A stretch of 64,000 bases of DNA from Chrysaora quinquecirrha (GCA_014526335.1 JACTAT010000027.1:4047694-4111693); one strand, 5' to 3'. Positions 24,296-36,999 are shown, counted from the stretch's first letter. The notes: generated by a model not told the origin, from the letters alone. Translations and numbers: made by a program.

Positions 24296-26424
24296 AGCTA
24301 CGTGGATACTCAAACAAAGAAAAAAATTCAATGGCAAGCCAGCGCTGGAAGGATATGTCAGAGCAAGAAAGATCTGACTGGAATGACCGGGCTGAACAGC
24401 AAGAGAGGCCATCGTTGGAAGATTTGAGTGAAGTGCAAAAAAAGAAGCTGGTTGATGGTATTCTTCATAGAATAGATTGTGAGGTGAGTTTTTTCATCTA
24501 AGTTTGCTTTTAATAATTTTTGTAATATTAATTCAACAATGTTTTTTCTACATGCAGTGGTCCTTTCATTTCACTCTTACAGTGAATATTATACAAATGT
24601 ACACCCTTAAAATATATATATGTGTGTATGTGTGTGTGTGTGTGTAAAAATTACACCTGTGGTTGTTATTAATTTGCGAGAAAATCAAAAGCCTTTATAA
24701 TCCACACAAATACCCTTCTTTGCAGATGCAGACTTTGACACAATATGGAGGGAGAGGAATCACACTCATCCTCAGACCATATGACCAAAAATTGATATTG
24801 TCATCAACAACTGCTGACCAAACTTTTCTAATGAATAACAAAGATATTGTCAGGCGTTTTCAGAATTTGCTGGTGAGTAGCCTATATTAATAGAATCACA
24901 ACAATTGAATTTTGTTGCAATTTTTTCAGGATAATAAAGTCAAACTATTTAACAGGTAGCTTATTCTGTTGCTACTACCTATATATTACACAAACTTCAA
25001 GCAGTATTCTTGGGGTCCAAATGATATGGTTACCTGGTAATGATATGGTTATGTTTTTATCATTGGTTTTTTTCAAACTCTTGATAGAATGCTCAATTGC
25101 ATCAATTGAAATATTTGGATATTGGTTCTTAACAAATTTTTCCCTTCACCCTGTGCACAGGTTCTTGTAAATGTTAATTCAGTCATGGCCAGTTATTTTC
25201 AAAACCACTAATAGTCACTGCAATATGATTTGAAGTTCATGTGTCTAATCCACTTATAATCCAGCAAGCTCTTGGTGTCAAGCCATGGCTCTGATATTGT
25301 TAGTTCATCTACATATGAGATTCTAGCAGCTGCTGCTAAACATACCATTTCATTGTCACATTATCTTATTTTTGTAGGAAACAAAGATACTCAGGATATA
25401 ACAGTGAAAGCTATTCAGTCAATTTTGAATGAGAAATACAGTAAGTATGCATTTTTACCATAAATTTGTCATTTACTGCATAAACAAGATACTTGTATTC
25501 TTCACCTTACAATTTTCTTTTTATCTCTTATCTGTCTTGATATTGGTAATATATTTTATATTTTTGCATCTTGGCTGCAATGGCAACTCCAATCATTTCA
25601 GGAGAAGTAGTTTACCAGATCCAATCTTGTTGTCATTTGAAAATTATTAATGGTTTCTTTAATTCTCCTCTGTAACCACAGGATCAGTCTTTGACAAAGT
25701 GAGTGTGGAATACTCAAAATATGAGACAAAGTTTCTTGTGGAAGGATGGCCAGACAATGTACCATTTCGCCAGCCAAGCAAACTTGGCAATGCTCAGCTT
25801 CATATGGTTTACCAAGCAAGAGATAAAATCCTTTTCCAGCCAATCATACTGACACAACCCACAAGAAGTGGAGAGGGGGGACAAATTGAAAATGTAGAGA
25901 TAGAGGCACAAATTGAAAACATTGAGACGGATATAGAACTTCAAAATGTAGAGCCACAAGAAATAATAAATCACTTAGAAGATATAATCAGTCAGCAAGA
26001 TGCTCAAAATGTCTATAGCAATAAACAAGAAGCTACAATCTCTTGTGCTCCAAAACAAAAAGCAAAGAGAAATTCATTTGTAAAGAAAGGTGATGTGATT
26101 CCAGTTCTTGCACCCCAACAAGATGAAACTTGCTTTTGGTTGTTTTGGTGTGCAAGTAAAGTTAAAACAACGGGAGTAATTAATGGTAAATGGCTAGATA
26201 GGGCTGGGGGCAACTTGGAGTTCAGACTTCTGCCAGAACAGACATCAACAACAGAAAGCTGTGTCTTATGGAATCCAAGCCAAAATAAAAGAGAAGTACT
26301 TTCAGAAGACAGCTTCGAATTCAAAGATTCAAAGAAAGGAATTTTCAAGATATCAACTGCAGCTTACAATTTTCTCAATACACTGGCCCGCTCTCAGACT
26401 GGACACCTCTTAAATCAAATTTGA
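24296..26424 (+). CDS. HMG-box-like protein, possible KDZ-element partner (5' incomplete)
   Basis: Four exons splice cleanly: 24296-24483, 24726-24872, 25269-25440 and 25682-26424 (stop TGA), about 430 residues. The first visible exon begins mid-codon and resembles the second half of an HMG box: ELRGYSNKEKNSMASQRWKD then EERSDWN-like EQERSDWNDRAEQQ. A basic segment EVQKKKLVDGI follows. Exon 4 has EYSKYETKFLVEGWPDNVPF, a motif style I associate with HMG proteins beside fungal KDZ transposases. An acidic, Gln-rich stretch and a Trp/Cys-rich C-terminal region (CFWLFWCASK) follow. The exon encoding the HMG start is not visible; the transposon at 23475-24242 sits exactly where it might be sought. 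The gene converges on the KDZ transposase. Function unknown; DNA binding is inferred. Confidence 0.65.
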
Positions 26425-26699
26425 CATAAAACATACTACGAATGAACGTTTTTCAAAATTTTTTCATTACTTCATGTTTTACTACAGTAAGATTTTATTA
26501 AAATTTGTTGACACAAGAGTTTAATTTTCTTTCACAACCTTCCTCGAAAGTGCAGATAGAATTTTTGCTCCTATTACAGTCATCACAACAAGGATCAAAC
26601 ATCGCGTACAAAACATGAAAAACTTCAACAGTGTCTCAATACCATAATACGCCGATTTGACGAATAATTTTGAATAACTGTAAATGTTAGGTCACATTT
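26425..26699. other. Short 3' flank
   Basis: AT-rich sequence following the HMG-like gene, with nothing recognisable. Confidence 0.4.
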
Positions 26700-27560
26700 T
26701 AGTCGATATGAAAAACAAGAATATTCATACCAATAAGCCCTAAAACACCGAAATGTCGCATGATTTTGGAAAAATCCCTAATTTTGGGTCGCAATTTGGA
26801 TAAAATGAGACTATCCCTATGAAAAACAGGAATATTCATACCAATAAGCCCTAAAACACCGAAATGTCGCATGATTTTGGAAAAATCCCTTATTTTGGGT
26901 CGCATTTTGGATAAAATGAGACTATCCCTATGAAAAACAGGAATATTCATACCAATAAGCCCTAAAACACCGAAATGTCGCATGATTTTGGAAAAATCCC
27001 TTATTTTGGGTCGCATTTTGGATAAAATGAGACTATTGCTATGAAAAACAGGAATATTCATACCAATAAGCCCTAAAACATCGAAATGTCGCATGATTTT
27101 GGAAAAATCCCTTATTTTGGGTCGCATTTTGGATAAAATGAGACTATTGCTATGAAAAACAGGAATATTCATACCAATAAGCCCTAAAACATCGAAATGT
27201 CGCATGATTTTGGAAAAATCCCTTATTTTGGGTCGCAATTTGGATAAAATGAGACTATTGCTATGAAAAACAGGAATATTCATACCAATAAGCCCTAAAA
27301 CACCGAAATGTCGCATGATTTTGGAAAAATCCCTTATTTTGGGTCGCATTTTGGATAAAATGAGACTATTGCTATGAAAAACAGGAATATTCATACCAAT
27401 AAGCCCTAAAACACCGAAATGTCGCATGATTTTGGAAAAATCCCTATTTCGAGTCGCATTTTGGATAAAATGAGACTATTGCTATGAAAAACACGAATAT
27501 TCATGCCAATAAGCCCTAAAACAACGAAATGTCGCATGATTTTGGAAAAATAGCAACGCT
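26700..27560 (-). repeat. 111-bp tandem satellite, about eight units
   Basis: Units repeat every 111 bp (for instance TGTCGCATGATTTTGG ends at 26766 and 26877). Because 111 is divisible by three, the minus strand stays open as a 37-residue repeat (MRHFGVLGLIGMNIPVF...), which explains the 242-codon ORF. Units are over 95 percent alike by eye. A single diverged unit lies at 28885-29035. Confidence 0.93.
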
Positions 27561-27589
27561 GTAGCAATGTCCGAAGGACGATGGTGATG

Positions 27590-27756
27590 ATATAGTAACG
27601 TTGAAGATGATGACAATGATGACGAATATGACGAAGAATAAAACAAGGATGATGATAATGATGATGATGATAATGATGACGATGATGATGATGATGATGA
27701 TGTTGATGATGACGATGATGATGATGATGATTATGATGATGATGACGATGATGACT

Positions 27757-27793
<37 letters not shown>

Positions 27794-27985
27794 CGATGAT
27801 GATGATGATGAAGACGATGATGATGATGATCATGATGATAATTTTGAAGATGAAGACAACTTTGAAGAGGATGATAACGATGATGACGATACTGAAGACC
27901 GAGCTGAAGACCGAGCTGAAAACCATGATGATGGATTGATGATGATCATGATTGTTTTGATGTTGATAATACGGATGATGACAAT
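27590..27985 (+). repeat. (GAT)n microsatellite
   Basis: Near-pure GATGATGAC/GATGATGAT for about 300 bp, with a short GAGCTGAAGACCGAG duplication at its right edge. ORFs are low complexity. Confidence 0.95.
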
Positions 27986-28604
27986 GATGATCAGATGAAC
28001 CTTTCCTGGGAGAAAGGGAAAATTCCAAACTTTTCAATCGAAAATAGAAAATCTCTAGTCACGCATACCGTAATAATAAATTTAAACTCAGGTTAAACTG
28101 CGTAGCAAATAACCCCCAGCACGGAAACCTGTAATCTTTGCTGCAAATGATGAATTGAACATTTAATAGCTATCACAAGAATTCGCATGTAGGTGACTAT
28201 ATATATTGGCATACAGATGACTATATTCGATAATTAGTAGAACTTAGAAGAATTGATTGCCAACTTTGAGTCATTTATGTTTAGATGATTCTCGAGGCCG
28301 CAAACTATTTTGAAAAAATATGTCAGACTTGGCAACAATATCTACTGCGCCACAATTTCCTCCTCTCTTCACACGAAAATATGTTACACGTTAGAGGACT
28401 TCTAGAAACATCTGACAAAAACAACCCGATCAAGAATTGAATTAAAATACTTTAAAATAAAAATAAAATCACAGTAAATTTGAGCAACATTTTGTAATAT
28501 TGCAGTCAAACCTTTTCTTGAAGCCTGACCGAGCCGTCATTTTGCGAGAAAATCATAGTTCCAAATTTTATTCTCGAAAGTTTTGATGTTATAGAATGTT
28601 CCTG

Positions 28605-28672
28605 CATAGTGGATCGAACTCACAACCCTTGGCCCAAAAATCAAGCGCATTAATCCACTGCGCTACACTAAC
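28605..28672 (-). mobile_element. tRNA-like SINE head
   Basis: On the minus strand GTGTAGCGCAGTGGATTAAT fits box A with a D-arm and GAGTTCGATCC fits box B. The acceptor ends do not pair and no clean anticodon stem forms, so it is a tRNA-derived repeat rather than a tRNA gene. Around it (28000-29350) lie only AT-rich sequence, a (TATATGCC)n tract at about 28818-28853 and the diverged satellite unit. Confidence 0.5.
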
Positions 28673-28884
28673 AGTTTATACTATTTGATGTTTTTGGCAA
28701 GCAATTGCATTTTGTTAATTATGCCCACTAACGACAACACTTAACGGCGATTTCAAAGTTTAATTCCTATCATTTGTGGTTTTATCTTTTGTTACGCGGT
28801 TTGGCAGGAAAAAGCGTCTATATGCCTATATGCCTATATGCCTATATGCCTATTACAACGAACACCCTTTTAATATGTCCTTCG

Positions 28885-29035
28885 GACATAAAAATCCCTA
28901 ATTTCGGTTCGCATTTTGGATAAAATGAGACTATCGCTATTAAAGACCAGAATATCGATGTGAATAAGCCTTAAAGCACTAATTTGTAGCATGATATTTG
29001 CGAAATTCCTACTTTTTGGTAACATTTTGGGCAAT
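28885..29035 (-). repeat. Diverged unit of the 111-bp satellite
   Basis: The CGCATTTTGGATAAAATGAG and AATAAGCCTTAAAGCAC words match the array at 26700-27560 with substitutions, more than 1 kb away from it. ATGTCCTTCGGACAT precedes it, and GTCCGAAGGAC lies at the outer edge of the main array. Confidence 0.7.
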
Positions 29036-29350
29036 GTCAAATATCACAATGAAATTTCCAGATTCTTTTGTCTGCTAGACCCAAGATGCTTGTTTTCGCA
29101 TGATTTTCCACAATCATTGATTTACTCTAGCCATATTAATAGCCAAGGAGAATACACAAAAAAATAATCGAAAGAGTCAGAAGAGTGGAGGTTTTTAATG
29201 TAGCTACTGTATGTGTATTGGTAATGTATTTTAACATATCATGTCACAATTGGGAATATAATGTGAAAGTAAGAAAATGTTCTATGACGGTATCTCAATT
29301 AAATATACAGTACACGATTAAATAATATTAAAAAGGTCAAAGTTCAAGCA

Positions 29351-32300
29351 TTAATATTCAAAAAGGTCAAAGTCAGTTTCTTCAATAAAATCTCCAGATT
29401 CTGAGGATATTTCATCATCCGTATCGTCTACCAGCTCATCATTCACACTGTTCTGCAAAGTGGTTTCTTCACCTCCAATTGTAGTATTAGTGCTTTGCAC
29501 AATTTTTCTTATTTCTTCGATATTTAAATGAAGATTTTCCTGAAAAAAATTAGGTCTTTCAAGCAATGCTATAGCATCAGCCAAAGCGATTGTGGTAGCA
29601 GACAGTTCTTCGGTCAGGAGAGCTTTTGCCCCAACATGATACCTTGTTTCTTGGTCGTACGATTCAGCTGCATATATCAAATTCTCACGCTTACAGACCA
29701 AGAAGTCCAGAAGGTTTTGAGCGTCGTTTTTCAGGATATCGATTTCCTCTGACGATCTTTCCCATGTCAAATACAGGTCTACTGCTTTGACTTTCAGACA
29801 AGTCGGGACTGAATCACCAGGCTCCATATTATTAAGCATAGCACTGTTGTGATATATTGCACTATCGATGTTAAATGCTTCATCCTGGTCAATTTTCATA
29901 TTCCTTAAGCTTGGAACATATTTAGCCATGTATACTATCTTCCTGTTGTAAGGTTTCAACAGCTTTTGAATCGACGCGACTTTTTGGTTGATTGCTTTCG
30001 ACAATGACTTTGCCAGTTTTTGCCCAGCTGTAAACAAAAAATAAAACAAATGTCAAACATATTCTTTGTAATTTAATATATGTTATATATACTATAATAT
30101 TTCAATTCACTGAAACTTTGCTCAAAATTCATTTAACGTCAAACAAAGTAAGCACAAAAGTTACACATGTTAATAATTAGCTGATAGATTTCGGCTATGA
30201 CTCTCCATTCATTCTTAAATTTTAGCAAGTTTGAGCTTAAAATTCATAAAATATATATTGTATTGAAAAAATACGAGCAAGTGTGCAACTTTAGCATAAT
30301 TTAGAAGTCTTAGTTTGTAGTCGACTAAAGCTAGCTCAGGAACCTATCTGATCCAGTTGCATAAGAATCTACAAAAAGCAATAGAAGTGGAATGGAATTA
30401 TGCATAGAAGTTTAACAAACCAGCATGTTTCCTTTTAAGGTTTAATAAGAACGTGCGTTCAAAAGCAACACTCCGGATACTCTTTATGATGTTTTCTCGT
30501 TCTTCAGTTACAATTTCTTTAAGGATAGGCCTCACACTCTGTAAACCAAGTTCCCATCTTTTCTGGACTCTGTGCTTTTTTCGAAAGCTTTAAGATCTTT
30601 TCTGATCTGCAAAATAGCAATGCTATTTTAGTGATAAAGCAAACGAATTAGAATACACACAGTAAGGTATTTAGAAAGATATGGGAATACATACAAAATA
30701 ACAAACCATTGACTTACTTTTTTAAACAAGCAACACTTTGAACTACTTCTCCTTCTGACACATTTTCGATCATAAGAATTTGCCTGCAAGAAAAAGTTCA
30801 TTAAGTAACAATTACTAGGTTTGAGGTCTGCATACAAGCCGGATGGAAAAGAAGCAACCCAGAACAGTTGAGAATACAAACCTTAACTCTCTGTTCGAGA
30901 GAATCATGCTGACATATTCTTTCTGCCATGATATTGTTTGTTCATTAATTACATCTGCAAAATCAACAAGATTTAAACACACATATATACATATCTCTTC
31001 CGAACTGGAGGAGAGCCTTTGGCTGTATGACTTGGAGAGTTAATCAGCGATTTCATTGAGCTCTATAGCTCAGTGGAAACGTCGTTGGCTTTCTGGTAAT
31101 GCAGTCCAGGTTTGAATCCCATCTACTGTGGTAGGCCACTTGTGGAAAAATCTATCCTAGTGTTCGCCATTCATGAAAAATATAGATGTTCCAAACTTTA
31201 TTCTGAACTATCAACTAAGGGAAACACTGCTCGTTTTTTGTAAGAACACTTGGCTTCATTTTTAGCCTGCCTATTTCTTATTTTTGGAGCGATTTTTAAC
31301 CATTTTATCACCCCTCACCCTAGCTTCATGCTGGTGAACTTTGCTTGTAATTATTTCAAATATTTTCGGAGAAAGCAAACAAATTTGACCTTATTTTCTT
31401 CTAATAAAAAACGTGTAATTCATTCCAAATATGCATAGTCAAAAGAGCAATAACTTACCTTGCTCAGGCAAAGCATGATTTTTCTGCTCTTGAACCCATT
31501 TCTTGATGATAATCAACCCATCTTCAATTGTAATGACTGTAAAATGAATGGCAGCTTTCAGTCGGTTTTAACAGAAAAACATAAAGTTGTGGTTGAATGT
31601 GCACTTTGAGGACAATGAAATGCATGTATATGCAATAATATGAAATCACTTTACTCACCAGGTATAGGCAAAGAGAAAATTAATGATTGTAAGGCTTGCC
31701 AGGATTCCAGCTGCACTTTTTTTGTTCTCTCAAGTCTTTTGCAAAGTAGTGCAGCTATTTGAAACAGAAAGAATTATCAAATTCATGGCATAAAACATTT
31801 CCATATTTCAGACCAACAATACTAAGTGGAATCATTCAAACACAACAAAAGAAATGTCTGATTCGGATTAAGAAAATGGAAATGTTGCTAAATGAATAAA
31901 ATAATATTTACGTAGTTTTTTAGCTGTCTTGCGTCCATAATACAAGAGTGCATCAGTCAACAGATCTTGTCTGTCAGCTGCTCTCATCTCCTTGGTTATT
32001 GTGCTAAAGAATCTGAGATATGACCATAGACGTTCACATTGTTCACCATCTGCCAGTCCATTGCCATGGCAATACTTGGAGCCAAACTGCACCTTTAATA
32101 AAAACCACAAATAATCTTTACATTATAAAAGGATTTCTGTTTTATAGAATTTGAAGACAATTATAATGAACAAGACAATTGAAATGATATGAAACAAAAC
32201 AGAATGTTGCAAAAGACGGCAAAATAAGAATAAGGAGAACCAATATAGCTGAATTCATTTCCCTATACTTTTTGAGGTCTTACCTGACAAGATGGGCGAT

Positions 32301-35300
32301 GTGCATAAGTGTGAAATGCAGGCAATGCAAGGTCAATTTTGCTAAGTATGGAGTCTTGTTTTGAGCTCTAGGGTATATAAAATTTCACATAAAAAGTTGA
32401 TGGCAAAAATTGTTTTTACCTCAAAGACGTCAAATTGAAGGTAGTTACTCTACCTTAGCAAAATTGGAAACAGATTGAAAGATGTTCCTTACCCTTAGAT
32501 GTCTTTTCAACATACAAGCAATATCATAAGTGAAATGGAGTTGCAGTTGAGGTTTTTCAAGACATTCTTCAAGCTTTTCTTTAATAAGCAACACAGAGTA
32601 GGCAATTCTGAAAAATATTAGCTTTGTATTAATTAAATAGCAAGAACATGGTCATGAGAACTAGGTAATACCAACAATTTATAATCAAGCTATATACTCT
32701 TAGAAAGCTACCTCTCTCCATGCTTCAAGTTCATAAACTTGTCAGGAAATTCATGTCTGCAAACACTTCCAAACACAGCTTTAATATCAAAGAGCTTATT
32801 TCTGTTCAGGATTTCTGATGTAGCTGACCCAGCATTAAATTTGCTACAGTCCTGTTAATCAAGAAAACATAAAACTTAAAAATGAATAGCAGATAATCAT
32901 AAAATATTCATCTAAAGCAGGAAACAGGGGGTGTTCTGAGCAATAATTTGCAGAGGGAGCACAGCCCAAGAACTTCTAAATGCAAACTTTTTGTGCACAA
33001 AATTATAGAATTTTCTTTCAAATTTTAATTCTAAGAAGAACTTTCCTTTTAGCTTGTGAGGCAGCTGCAACCCTGTGCTGAGTGATTTTTTTTGGTTCTT
33101 TGTTTCGCAAAACGGCACAGAAAATCTTTAATGATGGAGTTTTTATTGTTAGGTTATGCATAAATTTTAATAGTGCATTATCAACTAAATTTTCTATAAG
33201 CTTAAAACTGGCTGCATTGTGGGGCTCCTGAGAGTTAAGGGTCTTTGGCACAGAGCCTAGAGTGCCTATTTTTTAATACCCGCTCTTGAAATGAGGTAGA
33301 ACAAAACAAATTAGGTTAAAGATTATAAAAAATGTAGGAAAAATCCTTGTGAAGGAATTATGTTGAAAGGAACGGTAGGAAAATATCACTGCACCTTATT
33401 TACACTTTTGGTGAACTGGTATGAATCAACAAAATGATCAACATTTTCTTGATCTAGAAAGAATAAGTCTGAATGTCGAGATGGCAAAATGTGCTTTGAG
33501 GCTGATTTCTTTCTAACTAGTCCAAAACAAGCATCCATTGATAAAAACATTGATCCTTTATCCTGATAAAAAAATAAAACAAAATTACATTTTGTAATAG
33601 TAGGAAATTGAAATAAGAAACATATTTCAGAATTAAAAAATGCTTTTGAAGTAACCTTTGGACATGCAGGGCAAACATTTCCAGCACTCAGAACAGAACA
33701 CAGGGCTTCAAAGTTCAAGCTGCTGTCTGAAAATCTGAAATTCAATAATTTGGAAAATGAGCAAAATTCTTAGAACATTAAAAATATGCTTTACTTACTT
33801 ATAAATACTTATCAAAACTTCCTTGCTATAATTAGAAAAACTATGTGGAAAAAGCTCTTGCCTTACCTATATTCAGCAAATGTCGCTCCTTTCAGTGCAC
33901 TATACAGGTCTTTACCCTGAAACAGTGGAAATAAAGCATTAAGTCTCAAGACTAAAGTATTGCATTTACTTGAAAAAGCTTCAGACCTAGAATAAATTCC
34001 TCAGCCTTGAATAAATCCGGAAGAATTTCCTAGGTTTGAAATTTGAGCTTACAGTATGTAACATTCATTGATTTAACAATTTAGAATATCTAAACAAATC
34101 TCTTACATTTTTCCTTATTAACTTTGGAATAGTTTCTTGAATACCATCACAAAATCCTTTCAGTGATATTTGATTCTCTAACATCATACATTCAATGAGA
34201 TCCAAGAACTTAAAATCAAAGCACATTTGTGGCTTGTATGGCGAAGCAGGCCAGAGATTATGATAAACACACGCAACAGGGTCTGTGACACACGAACAAA
34301 ATTTGATGTTTGCTAAATGCTGTCTCCCTGAAAACACAAAAGTGAATCAATTTTCAAAAATTTTGACTAGCAAATAATGAGTCAAGAGGATTGCTATGAG
34401 AATGTTATATTTAAACTTATAGACAGCCTGTCAATAAATATTAGCAAGAAGAATGCACTGAACAGTCTATTAACCCAACAGTGGCACCTTCAAGCAAATG
34501 CTATTAGGTAGAAGCCCTTAAATCACCACTGGCATCTGACATCTCAAACAATCAGTTACAGACCTGCAGCTTATTGTTGAAGGTGTCATCAGATATCACA
34601 AGATCACAAAATTGAAAGTAAATATATTTTGCTGATTATTTGGGAATTAAGCTATTGATTTAGTAAAACAGAATATTTTTTCTGTTATTTTTTTAAATTT
34701 GGATGATTAAAATGCAACAGCAATTAGCATTGGATAACAATCAACATACCATAACCATCTACTACTGTCACCATTCGTGTAGATTTGACACAAAATTGTT
34801 TGTGATTGATACCAGCAGGAAAATCTAGTACTGGTATTGGCAGCTCAAGAAATGGACAGAACTCCTTATTAACCTTTCACAAAGAGAAAATAAAACAATT
34901 ATAATTCACAAGAAATTCTCACACACTATATCTTACATTATATCTTACAAAGAGAAAAGAGAAGGAAAATACCACAAGTAACAAAACCCAAATAACTATC
35001 AGAATCCACTCTATTGTAGAACTTTCTAATTAATTAATAATAAATACTTACACTCCAGTATTCAATGTAATGGAAGCAGTTTTTGCTGCTATGGGATGAA
35101 ATTCCACAATCTTTACAGAAAAATGTGTTGGGCCCACATTCTCTGCATCTCAAAACAGCTATTTCATAACTGCAGATCATGCAAACCTGCCCATTTGGCA
35201 TGCCAGCCATGCTGATTGCAGCATCTACCATACTTTCTCTGATTGATGTCCACTGTTGACATGCATTTTCCAGGGCCACTTGATACTTAGTTTTTCCATC

Positions 35301-35815
35301 TCCATTTTGCTTTTGATTATTTTTGCTATAAAAAAGTGATATGAGTATATTTACATCGCTATACAAGAGCTCGAGATTTGAAATTGAGTTTTGAGATGTA
35401 ACAATTTTGGTTATTAGGCCTACCGTATGCAAAGATTTTCTTTTTAACGTGAATAAAATTTTGAATTTTTATGTTAAGATAGCAAAGAAACTTACCAAAG
35501 TAGTCTATCAGGTCTGCTGAGATTTCCATTAGTCCTACTGCTTTCGGCTGCATAATCATCGACTAGGCCTAGGCCTAGGCCATCACCAATTCTGACATCG
35601 ACCAGGCCAGAATCGTAATCAGCCGCTTGAAACCCATCACTAACAGCACCATCAACAATACAGGATGATATTCTTGATAATCTCATTATTGTGTTATTTG
35701 ATGAAGCAGAAACCACCTCAATGTCATCATCAAAAATCTTTAGTTTTCTTTTCTGACTTTCTTGGCCGCCATATTTGCGCTGGAATGAACTGACTGATCT
35801 CAAACCTGAACAGTG
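29351..35815 (-). CDS. KDZ-superfamily transposase with CxC zinc cluster
   Basis: About 17 exons on the minus strand: ~35815-35496, 35325-35052, 34873-34750, 34327-34107, 33916-33867, 33734-33656, 33562-33395, 32851-32712, 32607-32493, 32367-32284, 32092-31912, 31754-31659, 31536-31459, 30954-30882, 30783-30718, 30606-30421 and 30027-29351. About 970 residues. The N-terminal part carries a CxC-type cysteine cluster (CMICSYEIAVLRCRECG then FFCKDCG..SSHSSKNC). The KDZ core follows: CPACP, SMDACFGLVRKK, GSVCRHEFPDKF with HGER, TYDIACML, LPAFHTYAHRPSCQ and GLADGEQCERLWS, so the presumed D, D and E catalytic residues are all present. An acidic tail ends at 29351. It should mobilise DNA as a cut-and-paste transposase. 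The first exon has no clear Met, and one frame slip lies at the T6 run 30576-30581. It may be a live element, a fresh relic or a domesticated gene. Confidence 0.92.
31050..31130 (+). mobile_element. tRNA-like repeat in a KDZ intron
   Basis: CTATAGCTCAGTGGAAACG (box A) is followed by CCAGGTTTGAATCCC (box B) at tRNA spacing. The outer ends do not form an acceptor stem, so it is a SINE head or tRNA pseudogene. Confidence 0.45.
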
Positions 35816-36179
35816 AACACAAACAATCGCATCGCGGTTGGTGTGCTTTCGTCGCTATGACAGCGGGATGCTATCCCAGATTAATCACGTTTTGCGCATC
35901 TGAGCAGGCAAAAGCAATTGTTTCCTTGGGATAGTCTCAGATTAATCAACTGATTAATTTGGAAACATCCCATTGATTAATTAATACAGGCCTGCCATTT
36001 TCAACCGACGGTAATACGGGTTCTGCAGGGGATCCGCGCGTCAGTGTAAAAGTGATCCGCGCTTCATTTTTGGAACGGCAGAAATCGGTTGACGGATTGC
36101 AGGGGTAGAAACAAGCACAGCGTCGTGTATCATGTTCCTGAGTTTCCAAAAGTAGTTTGGGTTAAGATTTTAAATATAC

Positions 36180-36987
36180 CTTTTGGTTTGTTTTTCTGTG
36201 ACTTCTCCTTCTCTTTATCTTCGTCTTCATGTTCTGGTTCATCTTCATTCTCGGGTCTTCCATCGCCTGGATTTTGGGGTTTCGCTGCTTCGGGAAGCTT
36301 AGCAGGTACTTCCGGGGCTTCTTTATCGGAGTTTTCGGGTTTCTTTTCTTCAGATTTCTCGGGCTCGTTTTCACCTGGAGGTGCAGGAACATCTATATCT
36401 TCATCCTCGGGTTTATCTTCGTCAGAGTTCTCGGGCTTCTCTTCTTCTGAATTCTCGGGCTTGTCATCGCCAGAATTCTCGGGTATTGCTTCCTCGGGTA
36501 ACTCAGCGGGTATTACTGGAGATTCTTCGTCTGAATTTTCGGGTTTCTTTCCTCCTGGAGGTGAAGGGGCACCTCCTTGTTCCTCTTCGGAATTTTCTTC
36601 GTCAGCATTCTCGGGTTTCACTTCATCGGGTAATGAGACTGGTATTTCAGGAGCTTTTTCGTCTTCATTCTCGGGCTTGTCTTCCTCGGAAGATTCAGCA
36701 TTATCTTCCTCAACTTTTGGAGGTTTCTTCTTCTTTTCATTTTTCACCTTCTGGTTAACTTTACCGACTTCTTTATCTTCGGACTTATCGTCATTTTCTT
36801 CTTCTTCGTCAATTTCAGGCTTTTCTTCCTCTTCGCTTTCATCTTTTTGAGCTTCTTCGGGAGTTTTTGGTGGTGGTGGTAGTGGGGATGGTGGCTTTAG
36901 TGACTCTGGAAGTCCTTCTTCAATTGGCTTGCTAGAGGCAGCCATGAACATAGCCAGTAGAAGCGCGATCTCAACTATCAATCTCAT
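36180..36987 (-). CDS. Secreted highly acidic repeat protein (first exon, possibly 5' part of an astacin-like gene)
   Basis: The start ATG at 36987 opens a signal peptide, MRLIVEIALLLAMFMAASS. About 250 residues follow that are almost all Glu, Asp, Lys, Pro and Ser, with repeats of the KPEN[SAE]DEE type and PSPLPPPP near the start. A donor CCAAAAG|GTATAT at 36180 would end the exon in phase 1, the same phase as the first exon of the neighbouring astacin genes. Otherwise it reads through to a stop at 36130 (285 residues). The astacin genes also start with a signal peptide plus acidic linker, so this may be the head of a fourth copy. No astacin exons follow it, and the KDZ gene lies directly downstream. 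It could also be a free acidic matrix-type protein. Confidence 0.7.
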
Positions 36988-36999
36988 TGTAACTGTTTT

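Noticed and set aside
27516..28037. 173-codon Ile/Val-rich membrane-like ORF
   Set aside because: Antisense reading of the (GAT)n microsatellite.
31050..31130. Functional tRNA gene
   Set aside because: Box A and B are present, but the acceptor and anticodon stems do not form; treated as a tRNA-derived repeat. The same holds for 28605-28672 and 39770.
36089..36850. 253-codon Ser/Gly/Phe-rich ORF on the plus strand
   Set aside because: It is the exact antisense shadow of the acidic secreted exon at 36180-36987, whose GAA/GAT-rich codons read as Ser/Phe on the other strand.
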